A stretch of 64,000 nucleotides of DNA from Psychroflexus gondwanensis ACAM 44 (GTDB lineage: Bacteria; Bacteroidota; Bacteroidia; Flavobacteriales; Flavobacteriaceae). Both the position numbers and the translations under genes were made by a program. Positions 54,297 to 62,927 of this stretch are shown here, piece after piece (positions within the stretch are counted from its first letter, which is position 1; every line of letters begins with the position of its first letter). The stretch is taken from NCBI RefSeq assembly GCF_000355905.1, contig NZ_APLF01000004.1:310001-374000 (forward strand), given 5' to 3'. Under the pieces are notes generated by a model. It saw only the letters and a list, made by a program, of their open reading frames with translations, was not told the DNA's origin and ran no database searches.

Positions 54297-54705
54297 TGAG
54301 AGGTGAGTCAATATAGATTCATTATTTATTTCTAAGGTGTTTTATTAAAGCTGAAATCATTTTAGATATTTCAGTAATTTTTTTCCTATTTTCTTCATCT
54401 ACCTCGAAGCTTATATAATTTCGAAGTTTTGCTTTAGTTGATGCTGCAACACATTCATGACAGCTATTCCACGCCATTTTCAAGTATCTTCCAAAATTAG
54501 CATCAGAACTGGCCGAGCCTTCTGCAATATTCAAGGCTATAGAATCTGCTGCTCGGATGAATTGAGAAGCTAATTTATATGTTTCATGACTTGGGAAATT
54601 TTCTATCTGATGATTTACTTGCTCACCAAAATCAATGGCTTTTTGATAAACTTTTAAATCTTCAAACTTAAAATGATAGTTACTTTCCATATTACTCACC
54701 TCTCA
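54297..54705 (-). repeat. Inverted-repeat-bounded four-helix-bundle module (paaF/paaY gap)
   Basis: TGAGAGGTGAGT at 54297-54308 is a perfect 12-nt inverse complement of ACTCACCTCTCA at 54694-54705. The pair brackets the 4HB gene 54322-54699 and fills the gap between paaY and the enoyl-CoA hydratase gene. The arm sequence is unrelated to that of the module at 51.9 kb. Confidence 0.65.
54322..54699 (-). CDS. Four-helix-bundle protein (23S rRNA IVS / Avd-like family)
   Basis: 125 residues with FKFEDLKVYQKAIDFGEQVNHQIENFP..., ASQFIRAADSIALNIAEGSASSDANFGRYLKMAWNSCHECVAAS and the C-terminal ISKMISALIKHLRNK. This is the same family as the 115-aa protein at 52 kb but only distantly similar, so not a recent copy. 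It is inserted between two paa genes. Confidence 0.9.
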   Translation of the reverse strand: MSNMESNYHFKFEDLKVYQKAIDFGEQVNHQIENFPSHETYKLASQFIRAADSIALNIAEGSASSDANFGRYLKMAWNSCHECVAASTKAKLRNYISFEVDEENRKKITEISKMISALIKHLRNK

Positions 54706-54715
54706 TAACTCCTCT

Positions 54716-55468
54716 CTATTCAAACCTCTTCAACTTCTCCTTAGTAAACGAACTCAACACCAGCTTACCGCTTATTTTAGCACGTTCTAGAAGAAGTTCA
54801 TCCCAATCTTCAGTCCCTCGCCAAAACATTTGCTTCATATGTTTTACCGCCTCTGGATTATATTCACACACGTTTTTAGCAAACTCTTCTACAGCGAGAT
54901 CCAACTCTTCAGTAGTATCAAAAACCTTTGCAAATAATCCTTTTTGATTTGCCCATTCTGCTGAATAAAAGGTATTGGCATCGATAGCTATTTGTGACAT
55001 TCCACTTACGCCCAGTTTGCGTTCTACAGCAGGTCCAACGACAAAAGGCCCAATGCCTAAATTTAATTCACTGAGTTTAATTGCTGAATATTGCGTGGCC
55101 ATGCAGTAATCCATAGCAGAGGCTAATCCAACTCCACCGCCAACAGTTTTTCCTTGCACGCGACCAATGATAAATTTTGGGCATTTCCTCATCGCATTGA
55201 TCACATTGGCAAATCCACTAAAAAAGGTTTCGCCTGTCGCTTCATCATTAATGGAAATCAGCTCTTTAAAGCTTGCTCCAGCACAAAAGGTACGATTTCC
55301 TCCAGATTTTAAAATGATTACTAAAACCTCATCGTCTTTGCCTGCGTCTGTGATGGTACTTGCCAGTTCTGCCAAGATATCACTAGGCAAAGAATTATGA
55401 GCTGGATGAAAAAATTCAATAGTTGCAATTTTGTCCTTAATATCTTTTTTTACGTATGGTTTGGTCAT
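54716..55468 (-). CDS. Enoyl-CoA hydratase/isomerase (PaaF-like)
   Basis: 250-residue crotonase-fold protein with FCAGASFKELISIND (about 62-76) and GKTVGGGVGLASAMDYCMATQYSAIKLSELNLGIGPFVVG (about 105-144). In the phenylacetate route PaaF hydrates 2,3-dehydroadipyl-CoA. The assignment to PaaF rather than a second isomerase is from position only. Confidence 0.85.
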   Translation of the reverse strand: MTKPYVKKDIKDKIATIEFFHPAHNSLPSDILAELASTITDAGKDDEVLVIILKSGGNRTFCAGASFKELISINDEATGETFFSGFANVINAMRKCPKFIIGRVQGKTVGGGVGLASAMDYCMATQYSAIKLSELNLGIGPFVVGPAVERKLGVSGMSQIAIDANTFYSAEWANQKGLFAKVFDTTEELDLAVEEFAKNVCEYNPEAVKHMKQMFWRGTEDWDELLLERAKISGKLVLSSFTKEKLKRFE

Positions 55469-55584
55469 GTTTTTCTGTATTTCTCAATCGTTTTCGAATG
55501 CTTTTCAAAACTAATGATTGTTAGTCTGATAAACAATTGGATTAACATTTAGCTAGATCATTTAAAGTAAGTAAATCTGCTTTT

Positions 55585-58095
55585 TTACAGCAACCCAAAT
55601 TGCTCAAAATGGTGATTAAAATGCTTGCGGTTTAATAGTTTCCAATCAAAACTATTAAGTTCACCGAAGACTGCGTTTTTGGTAGTCGCCTTAGGATCCT
55701 CTCTAAAGAATACCACAAAATTATCATACGCCTCTAGCAGAGATGTTTTAGCTTTAGATAAGCTCTCATGCTTCAAAGTTTCCAACTCATCTTTCTTCAT
55801 CAAAGGCATTTTATAGCCCCTAGGCATTTTTTCATAATTATATAAAGTTTCTTGAACTTTGTCAATATGTTCTTCTGGAGTATTAATTTCAAAATTGGAA
55901 ATTTCACCTGTAGCGATTCGCAAACTCATTTCGAGATGTTCTACCATATGCTGTGGTGTCATCATTCCCCATTGAGCAGTTGCCGATTCATCTAAATCGC
56001 TCAACTTTTCTTCAATAAAAGATCGATCTACTTCATGAAAAGTGGTTTGTTTTTTCTGTACCATTGTCAAGATCGTAGCAATAGCGACTAACTTATCGTC
56101 CTCTTCCACAGCCTCTGTATCGAAGACTTCCACGAACCATTTTACAATACCGCTGGGTAACTCTTTTCCTTTTTGATCGCGGTCTACCTTTTCTTTACAG
56201 GTTAAGCGCACATGAATAGTATCATTATGATATAAGGGGCGTAGAAATCGGATTTCCTCTAAGCCGTAATTGGCCGCTACAGGTCCTTTGTTAGGATATA
56301 CAAACAATCCAGCTGCAGCAGAAATAATAAGATAACCATGTGCAGTCCGCTGTTCAAAAATACTGCCTTCTAAAGAAGTAATGTCGGTATGCGCATAAAA
56401 ATGGTCCCAAGTTAGGTTTCCGAAATTAATAATATCGGTATCCGTCAAAGTACGGTTATGAGTTTTGAGGGACATCCCAGGTTGAATATCCTCCCAATGG
56501 TAAGCAAAGGGATGCTTTTCAGCATCTTTATAGTCAGCTTTGGGTTGATAAATTCCAGTAATTTCGGTTAATGTTGTTGGACTTCCTTGAATAGCACAAC
56601 GCTGCATAAAATGCTTAATACCACGCTTTCCACCCATTTCTTCGCCACCGCCAGCCCTGCCTGGGCCACCGTGAACTAGACTTGGTAATGGCGCACCGTG
56701 ACCTGTGCTTTGCTTAGCAGATTCTCTATTGATCGACAGTATTCTACCATGATGAGAAGCTGCTTGAATGGTATAGTCTCTTGCAATAATGTCACTATTG
56801 GTAAAGATAGAACTGACTAATGAGCCCTTTCCTTTTTTAGATAATTTTATAGCATCTTCCAAGGTTTTATAAGGCATAAGTGTACTTACAGGACCAAAAG
56901 CTTCTGTAATATGGGCGGCTTCGTTTTCAAAAGGATGATTTTCTCTTAGTAAAATAGGCTTCATGAAAGCTCCTTTTGCATAATCAGCTCCAATGGTTTT
57001 AGCTTCATCAAAATCGCCAAAAACGAGCTCAGCTGTTTTTGAGAGTTCTGAAATTGACTTTATAACGGCCTCTACTTGGTTCTTATCAATTAAACTGCCC
57101 ATGCGAACTTCTTTGAGTCGGGGGTCGCCTAGCGTAACTTTGTCTAAGGCTTTTCCTAAAGCAATTTGCACATCTTCCATGAGGTGTTCTGGAACTAGAA
57201 TACGTCGTATCGCTGTACACTTTTGACCACATTTTACGGTCATTTCATTTCGAACCTCCCGAATAAACAAATCAAATTCTGGTGTCCCAGGTACAGCATC
57301 TTCCCCTAAAACGGAAGCGTTCAAAGAGTCGGCTTCCATCGTAAAAGGCACAGATTCTTCTAAAAGTCTAGGATGATTTTTAAGTAACCGACCCGTTTTG
57401 GCCGACCCTGTAAAGGTGACAATATCTTGAGATTCTGTAGAGTCTAAAATATTCTTTGCCGTCCCACTGATAAGCTGTAAAGCGCCTTCTGGCAAAATTC
57501 TAGAAGCAATAATTTCTTTGACGACAGCTTCAGTTAAATAAGCCGACTGTGGCGCTGGAAGGACTACTGCAGGTACACCAGCCATCCAATTGACCGCACA
57601 TTTTTCCAACATACCCCAGACTGGGAAGTTAAAAGCGTTGATATGAATAGCAACTCCTTCTTTAGGAACTAAGATATGATGGGCCATAAAACGACCACCG
57701 TGTGATAAATCTATAGGATCCCCTTCCACATCAAAAGGTTGATTAGGAAACAGTTTACGCAGAGAAGCATTGGCAAAAAGATTACCGAAACCTCCATCGA
57801 TATCGAACCAAGAATCCATTTTGGTAGCTCCTGTTCTGTAACTTAAATCATAAAAGGCTCTTTTCTTTTTTTGAAGATGAAATGCTAAAGCCTTCAGCAT
57901 ATTTCCGCGCTCCTGAAAGGTCATCTTTCTTAAAGTATCTCCTTTTTCTCTTCCATAGGCGAGGACTTCAGGAATATCGAAACCATCCACGTTGATGTTT
58001 GTAAAATGTTCCCCAGTTATGGAATCGAAGATAGGTCTACCTTCTCCTTTTCCCTGTGTCCATTGACCTTGAATATAACTTTGTGTGGTTTGCAT
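55585..58095 (-). CDS. paaZ: Bifunctional ring-opening enzyme PaaZ with extra C-terminal DUF1569-like domain
   Basis: Opens oxepin-CoA and oxidises the resulting aldehyde. ALDH domain (1 to about 520) with Glu254 (TMEADSLN) and catalytic Cys293 (KCGQKC); MaoC-type hydratase domain (about 530-680) with DIINFGNLTWDHFYAHTD. E. coli PaaZ is about 680 residues, whereas this one has 836. The extra C-terminal domain (about 690-836: WGMMTPQHMVEHLEMSLRI, LNSFDWKLLNRKHFNHHFEQFG) looks like DUF1569/DinB-type with paired histidines. The frame is continuous. Confidence 0.92.
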   Translation of the reverse strand: MQTTQSYIQGQWTQGKGEGRPIFDSITGEHFTNINVDGFDIPEVLAYGREKGDTLRKMTFQERGNMLKALAFHLQKKKRAFYDLSYRTGATKMDSWFDIDGGFGNLFANASLRKLFPNQPFDVEGDPIDLSHGGRFMAHHILVPKEGVAIHINAFNFPVWGMLEKCAVNWMAGVPAVVLPAPQSAYLTEAVVKEIIASRILPEGALQLISGTAKNILDSTESQDIVTFTGSAKTGRLLKNHPRLLEESVPFTMEADSLNASVLGEDAVPGTPEFDLFIREVRNEMTVKCGQKCTAIRRILVPEHLMEDVQIALGKALDKVTLGDPRLKEVRMGSLIDKNQVEAVIKSISELSKTAELVFGDFDEAKTIGADYAKGAFMKPILLRENHPFENEAAHITEAFGPVSTLMPYKTLEDAIKLSKKGKGSLVSSIFTNSDIIARDYTIQAASHHGRILSINRESAKQSTGHGAPLPSLVHGGPGRAGGGEEMGGKRGIKHFMQRCAIQGSPTTLTEITGIYQPKADYKDAEKHPFAYHWEDIQPGMSLKTHNRTLTDTDIINFGNLTWDHFYAHTDITSLEGSIFEQRTAHGYLIISAAAGLFVYPNKGPVAANYGLEEIRFLRPLYHNDTIHVRLTCKEKVDRDQKGKELPSGIVKWFVEVFDTEAVEEDDKLVAIATILTMVQKKQTTFHEVDRSFIEEKLSDLDESATAQWGMMTPQHMVEHLEMSLRIATGEISNFEINTPEEHIDKVQETLYNYEKMPRGYKMPLMKKDELETLKHESLSKAKTSLLEAYDNFVVFFREDPKATTKNAVFGELNSFDWKLLNRKHFNHHFEQFGLL

Positions 58096-58118
58096 AGTTT
58101 ATTTTAAAGAGTTTAAAA

Positions 58119-58196
58119 CTAATATTTAATAATTTTGTTGAGGCTTTCAATAATTTTAGACAGTTCATCACTATTTAAATTACCTAATTTATTATT
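58119..58196 (-). pseudogene. Probable C-terminal remnant of a four-helix-bundle gene
   Basis: In the thiolase-paaZ gap, a minus-strand frame reads NNKLGNLNSDELSKIIESLNKIIKY and ends in TAG. It resembles the last helix of the 4HB family (compare SKMISALIKHLRNK at 54.3 kb). An in-frame stop lies just upstream and there is no start. Confidence 0.45.
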
Positions 58197-58209
58197 CTAA
58201 AGCAAAAAC

Positions 58210-59415
58210 TTAGCTCACATTTTCAATTACTGCTGCGTAACCTTGTCCTACACCAACACACATCGTCACTAGGGCGTATTTCTTTCCAGTTAGTTTTAAT
58301 TCTAAAGCTGCTGAATAGGCTAATCGGGCTCCGGTTACCCCAAGAGGGTGGCCAATGGCAATTGCTCCTCCGTTAGGATTAATTCTAACGTCATCATCTT
58401 TTAAGCCCCAAGCTCTTATACAGGCTAGAGATTGGGCAGCAAAAGCTTCATTAAGCTCAATAATGTCCATGTCCTCCATTTTTAAACCAGCTTTCACCAA
58501 GGCTTTGTTGGAAGCTTCCACAGGTCCAATACCCATGATTCTTGGTTCAACGCCAACGACGGCAGAACTCAGGATTTTAGCCATTGGTTTAAGTCCGTAT
58601 TTTTTTACAGCGTTTTCTGAAGCTATAAGAGTAGCTGCTGCTCCATCATTAAGACCCGAAGAATTACCTGCTGTTACACTCCCGTCTTTACGGAATGCCG
58701 GTCTTAATTTACCCAAAATCTCCAATTGGGTTTGTGGCTTTATAAATTCATCTTGATCAAATAAGATCGGATCTTTTTTTCGTTGTGGGATTTCTACGCC
58801 AATAATTTCTTTAGAAAGTCTGCCGTTTTCTTGAGCTTTTGTAGCCTTCATTTGGGAGCGATATGCAAAAGCATCTTGGTCCTCTCGTGAAATTTTATGA
58901 ATGTCCACGAGATTTTCAGCGGTAACGCCCATACCGTCTGTTCCATAAAGCTCTTCCATTTTTGGATTAATAAATCTCCACCCAAAGCTTGTGTCGTACA
59001 TTTTAGCATCATTTCCATAAGCCGAAGAGGGTTTTGCTATAGCATAAGGCCCTCGAGTCATGTGCTCAACCCCTCCCGCTATAAAGACATCGCCATCTCC
59101 AGCTTTTATTGCCCTATTTGCGTGTATAATAGCAGAAAGTCCACTACTACACAATCGGTTCACGGTTTCCCCTGGTACTGTAAAAGGTAAACCCGCTAAC
59201 AGCGAACACATACGAGCTACATTTCGATTGTCTTCACCAGCTTGATTGGCACATCCTAAAATCACATCATCATAAACTTCTTTGGGAATTTCAGGATTTC
59301 GCTTTACTACTTCTTTAATAACCAAAGCCCCTAAATCGTCTGCCCTTACTGGAGACAGGGTTCCCTTATAATTTCCTATTGGCGTTCTTATGCCATCTAT
59401 AATATACGCGTCCAT
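58210..59415 (-). CDS. 3-oxoadipyl-CoA / acetyl-CoA thiolase
   Basis: 401-residue thiolase with the acyl-Cys in NRLCSSGLSAI (Cys89), GGVEHMTRGPYA, NEAFAAQSLACIRAW, GGAIAIGHPLGVTGARLAY and the second active Cys in TMCVGVGQG. Its place in the paa operon suggests it cleaves 3-oxoadipyl-CoA (PaaJ/PcaF role) to succinyl-CoA and acetyl-CoA. Confidence 0.93.
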   Translation of the reverse strand: MDAYIIDGIRTPIGNYKGTLSPVRADDLGALVIKEVVKRNPEIPKEVYDDVILGCANQAGEDNRNVARMCSLLAGLPFTVPGETVNRLCSSGLSAIIHANRAIKAGDGDVFIAGGVEHMTRGPYAIAKPSSAYGNDAKMYDTSFGWRFINPKMEELYGTDGMGVTAENLVDIHKISREDQDAFAYRSQMKATKAQENGRLSKEIIGVEIPQRKKDPILFDQDEFIKPQTQLEILGKLRPAFRKDGSVTAGNSSGLNDGAAATLIASENAVKKYGLKPMAKILSSAVVGVEPRIMGIGPVEASNKALVKAGLKMEDMDIIELNEAFAAQSLACIRAWGLKDDDVRINPNGGAIAIGHPLGVTGARLAYSAALELKLTGKKYALVTMCVGVGQGYAAVIENVS

Positions 59416-59455
59416 ATTTTATTATTATCTAAAAGTAAATTCTATTATTAATGAC

Positions 59456-59860
59456 TTACTCCCATTCTTTAGAAGTTCTATAAACCACTCCCTTGAATAA
59501 GGCTACTATTTTGTCTCCCTTTTTAAGTTCAACAAAGTGAAATCCTAGCTTGTTTTTGGTGACTTCTACTGTTGATTCTGCTGTGATATAATCATTTTCA
59601 TGCAAGGTTTCTATATGGTTAATTGATGTTTCTATAGAAACTGCATAGTTTCCGTAGGTATTCGCTGCAAAACCGAAGGCAGTATCTGCCAAGGCATAGG
59701 TAATGCCGCCATGGGCTTTCTGCATAGAATTCAGCATTTCCCTTCTTATTTTCAAGCCTATCTTGCATTTTCCAAGGCTAACTTCCAAAATTTCAATACC
59801 TAGCCAAGAACTAAAGGCATCTTGGGAAAGCATTTTTTCGGGTATGGCAGTTGGTTTCAT
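59456..59860 (-). CDS. paaI: Hydroxyphenylacetyl-CoA thioesterase PaaI
   Basis: 134-residue HotDog-fold thioesterase: LNSMQKAHGGITYALADTAFGFAAN (about 43-67), then GNYAVSIETSINHIE. It releases trapped CoA from dead-end intermediates. It starts 24 nt after paaH. Confidence 0.92.
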   Translation of the reverse strand: MKPTAIPEKMLSQDAFSSWLGIEILEVSLGKCKIGLKIRREMLNSMQKAHGGITYALADTAFGFAANTYGNYAVSIETSINHIETLHENDYITAESTVEVTKNKLGFHFVELKKGDKIVALFKGVVYRTSKEWE

Positions 59861-59884
59861 AGGTTGATTAACATATTTAAATTC

Positions 59885-61063
59885 CTAAACCTCAAACACT
59901 TTATTTTCTTCCATCATTTGGCGTAACATTGGACTACATCTGTAGCGATCTTCTCTATACGTATCGTAAAGAAGGTCCATCTGTTCTACGCACCAATCGA
60001 TTCCTTTTTCATTGGCCCACCTCAGTAAGCCTTTCGGATAATTAACACCTTTGGTCATTGCCAAATCGATGTCTTTGGCTGTAGCAATATTCAAAAATAA
60101 GGCATCAGCAGCTTCATTCATAAGCATAACGAGGATTCTATTGCATATTTTTTCACCCTGAACTTTATCCTTTACAGGAACAGTTTTCTTGGCATTTTCT
60201 GAATAATTATAAAATCCTTTTTCAGATTTCCTACCTAAATATCCTGCTTCAGCATAGCGTTTTTGTGTCAAAGATGGCTTATAACGCGGATCGTAGTAAA
60301 AAGCAGTAAAAACAGTTTCTGTTACGGTGTAGTTGACATCATTCCCTATAAAATCCATCAGTTGAAAAGGTCCCATCCTAAACCCTCCAAACTCTTTCAT
60401 AGCCCAATCTATAGTTGCAAAACCGGCTTCCCCTTCTGGTACTCCCGCAAAACCTTCTTCATAAATCCGCAGCGCTTCTCCATAAAAAGGCCTAGCCACT
60501 CGATTCACTATAAATCCAGGAGTGTCTTTTGCTTTAACAGCTATTTTTTTCCAACTCTCAATAATTGAAAATACATCATCAAATACCTTACTTGAGGTTT
60601 GTACAGCTGGCACCACTTCTACCAAAGGCATCAAGGGAGCTGGATTAAAAAAGTGAATTCCTAGGCATCGCTCTGGTTTTTGTAAGGCGGAGGCTATGGA
60701 CGCAATGGAAAGTGAAGAAGTGTTACTGGCTATTATCGCTTGGTCGGATTGATAGCTCTCCAGTTCTTTAAAAACCTTTTGCTTGATGTCTAGATTCTCG
60801 ACGATAGCTTCGATGGTTAAATCGGCATCCGATAAGTCTTTCAGGCTTTCCACATAAGTGATATTGGACTGTATCCTCGATTTTTCTGTTTCATCTATAC
60901 GTCCTTTTTCAATCAAACGATTGAGGATTTTCTCTAAAGAGTACTTCGCCTTTTCTAAAGCTTCCTTTTTTGTATCGTAAATCTTTACGCGACACTCAGC
61001 TGTTGCAGCGACTTGAGCAATACCACTTCCCATGGTTCCGCTTCCTATGATAGCTATGTTCAT
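59885..61063 (-). CDS. paaH: 3-hydroxyacyl-CoA dehydrogenase PaaH
   Basis: 392 residues: NAD-binding GSGTMGSGIAQVAA (7-20), IVENLDIKQKVFKELE, ASNTSSLSI, IHFFNPAPLMPLVEVVP (about 135-151), DTPGFIVNRVARPFYGEA and a second C-terminal domain (about 300-392) that shorter family members lack. It oxidises 3-hydroxyadipyl-CoA. Confidence 0.92.
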   Translation of the reverse strand: MNIAIIGSGTMGSGIAQVAATAECRVKIYDTKKEALEKAKYSLEKILNRLIEKGRIDETEKSRIQSNITYVESLKDLSDADLTIEAIVENLDIKQKVFKELESYQSDQAIIASNTSSLSIASIASALQKPERCLGIHFFNPAPLMPLVEVVPAVQTSSKVFDDVFSIIESWKKIAVKAKDTPGFIVNRVARPFYGEALRIYEEGFAGVPEGEAGFATIDWAMKEFGGFRMGPFQLMDFIGNDVNYTVTETVFTAFYYDPRYKPSLTQKRYAEAGYLGRKSEKGFYNYSENAKKTVPVKDKVQGEKICNRILVMLMNEAADALFLNIATAKDIDLAMTKGVNYPKGLLRWANEKGIDWCVEQMDLLYDTYREDRYRCSPMLRQMMEENKVFEV

Positions 61064-61080
61064 GATTGTTTTAAATTTTT

Positions 61081-61553
61081 CATTTCAAAAATGACATTTC
61101 AAATTTTAAGTCAGATACTTACTTTTGAAGTCTATATCTTTTTATTATTTTGTTTAGAAGTTGCTATACTTTTTGAGAATATTTTCACTAACTCATTAGC
61201 TTCTTCTATTAAATATTCAGTTGCCTTATTATCTTCATAAAAATCTGATTTACTTTGGATAATTAGATTGGTTTTCGATTCTCTTAATTCCTTTAAACAT
61301 ATTTGCATTTTATTAATGTAGTCTCTATATGAAGATGCTCCGATTGACTCTGAATAATTTAATGCAGAACTTGTTGACGAGCGTATCAATTGTCCACTCA
61401 TGTGTTCTGCAGCAAAAGATTTTACAACTGTTTTCGTTAATTTGATACAACCAACAGCAAAATCAATCAATCTATATTCTAATTCAGCGGAAGTCATAGC
61501 TACTTATAATAATATATTTTTCAAGTTAAATTTGAAATATCAAATATGAAATC
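61081..61553 (-). repeat. Imperfect inverted repeats around the third four-helix-bundle gene
   Basis: The segment at about 61081-61110 and the inverse complement of 61523-61553 share ATTTCA...ATTTCAAATTT and match at roughly 24 of 31 positions by eye. The A/T-rich arms bracket the 4HB gene in the paaG-paaH gap. Confidence 0.5.
61132..61497 (-). CDS. Four-helix-bundle protein (23S rRNA IVS / Avd-like family)
   Basis: 121 residues: ELEYRLIDFAVGCIKLTKTV, AAEHMSGQLIRSSTSSALNYSESIGASSYRDYINKMQICLKELRESKTNLIIQ, C-terminal TEYLIEEANELVKIFSKSIATSKQNN. A third, diverged member of the family, again in an intergenic gap of the paa cluster. A truncated near-identical copy lies directly upstream. Confidence 0.9.
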   Translation of the reverse strand: MTSAELEYRLIDFAVGCIKLTKTVVKSFAAEHMSGQLIRSSTSSALNYSESIGASSYRDYINKMQICLKELRESKTNLIIQSKSDFYEDNKATEYLIEEANELVKIFSKSIATSKQNNKKI

Positions 61554-61596
61554 TGAAATTTTTAATATTCTCTGTTAAACATTCTCTATTCGTTAT

Positions 61597-61779
61597 TCAG
61601 TATTTTCTATATGAAGATGCCCCAATTGACTCTGAATAATTTAATGCAGAACTTGTTGACGAGCGTATTAATTGTCCACTCATGTGTTCTGCAGCAAAGG
61701 ATTTGACAACTGTCTTTGTTAATTTAATACAACCAACAGCAAAATCAATCAATCTATATTCTAATTCAGCGGAAGTCAT
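61597..61779 (-). pseudogene. Truncated duplicate of the third four-helix-bundle gene
   Basis: The first 58 residues are identical to those of the gene at 61132-61497. After SSYR the frame ends with KY and a stop. Upstream flanks of both copies are also similar. The 11-bp direct repeat TATTCAGTATT occurs at 61594-61604 and 61861-61871, bracketing the copy. Only a few nucleotide differences are seen, so the event looks recent. Confidence 0.85.
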
Positions 61780-61872
61780 AGCTACATATAATTATGTTTT
61801 TTCAATATAAATTTGAAATTTGGAATAAAAAATATCAAATATGAAATCTGAAATTTCCAGTATTCAGTATTC

Positions 61873-62655
61873 CTACTTCCCTTTAAATTCAGGCTTGCGC
61901 TTCTCGATAAAGGCGGCAACTCCCTCTTCATAATCCTCTGTAGACGCAGCTGCAATTTGATATTCTGATTCTAGTGCTAATTGTTCTTCTAAGGAGTTAT
62001 TGAAAGATTTATTGAGTGCTTTTTTGGTGTATGCCAAAGCTTTTGTAGGCATTTTTGATAGCTTTTTAGCCAAGCTTTCCACTTCCTCTTGAAAGGTTTC
62101 TGTAGGAAAATATTTATAAATCATCCCCATACGCTCAGCTTCCACAGCCCCTACTTTATCTCCAAGCATTGCAAGAGCGGATGCCCTTTGAAACCCGATT
62201 AACCGAGGGAGAAAAAATGTTCCTGCTGAATCTGGAATTAAACCAATTTTAGAAAAGGCTTGTATAAAGCTTGCTTCTTCCGAGGCTACTACTATATCGC
62301 AGGCTAAAGCAATATTAGCTCCTGCACCAGCGGCGACTCCGTTAACAGCAGCGATCACTGGCTTTTCTACATTTCTGATTCTGGTGATAATCGGGTTGTA
62401 ATGGTCGTCCAAGATCTTTTTAAACCCAGGATTTTGTTCGGGGTCTGTGATTTCTTGTATATCTTGACCAGCACAAAACGCTTTTCCTTCTCCAGTAAGC
62501 ACTATAGCTCTCACCTCATCATTTCTGATACAATCGTCTAAAGTTTTCTGCAGGTTGAAAGCCATTTCTCTATTGAAGCTATTGAATTTCTTAGGCCTAT
62601 TGAACTTAATATAGGCGACTTGATCTTGTATATTTAGTAAAATACTGGAATCCAT
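61873..62655 (-). CDS. paaG: 1,2-epoxyphenylacetyl-CoA isomerase PaaG
   Basis: 260-residue crotonase-fold protein: FCAGQDIQEITDPEQ (about 60-74), GVAAGAGANIALACDIVVASEEASFIQAFSKIGLIPDSAGTFFLPRL (about 105-151). It turns the epoxide of phenylacetyl-CoA into oxepin-CoA, the substrate of PaaZ. It is the first gene after the epoxidase genes on this strand. Confidence 0.92.
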   Translation of the reverse strand: MDSSILLNIQDQVAYIKFNRPKKFNSFNREMAFNLQKTLDDCIRNDEVRAIVLTGEGKAFCAGQDIQEITDPEQNPGFKKILDDHYNPIITRIRNVEKPVIAAVNGVAAGAGANIALACDIVVASEEASFIQAFSKIGLIPDSAGTFFLPRLIGFQRASALAMLGDKVGAVEAERMGMIYKYFPTETFQEEVESLAKKLSKMPTKALAYTKKALNKSFNNSLEEQLALESEYQIAAASTEDYEEGVAAFIEKRKPEFKGK

Positions 62656-62927
62656 TATTTTAAAATTTTAGGAATTAATAGACCGAAAAGTTACGAAATT
62701 GAGATGTAACTGATTTGAATTTTGCAGCTGAGCTTTAGAACTAGAAAACTGAAAGCCACTTAAAAATTTGTAGGTGAATAGCTTTACAAAAAGCCTTTTG
62801 AAGTTAGCCTCGGTTAGGGATTGAGGCCTTTGTTGGAGCTCTTCTCGTTTTTTAACGAGAAAGCGACGGCCGAAAGCGCGACCCCTCTCCATAGCGATAG
62901 CGATGAGAGGGGAACCGCCAAATTCTT
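62656..62927. repeat. Intergenic hairpin-rich repeat between paaD and paaG
   Basis: Two inverted repeats are visible: TCTCGTT/AACGAGA (about 62843-62860) and CCCCTCTC/GAGAGGGG (62882-62912) with the inner stutter ATAGCGATAGCGAT. A 102-codon frame crosses this region but shows no protein-like pattern and overlaps the paaD end. It looks like an intergenic repeat of the type scattered in Bacteroidota. Confidence 0.5.
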
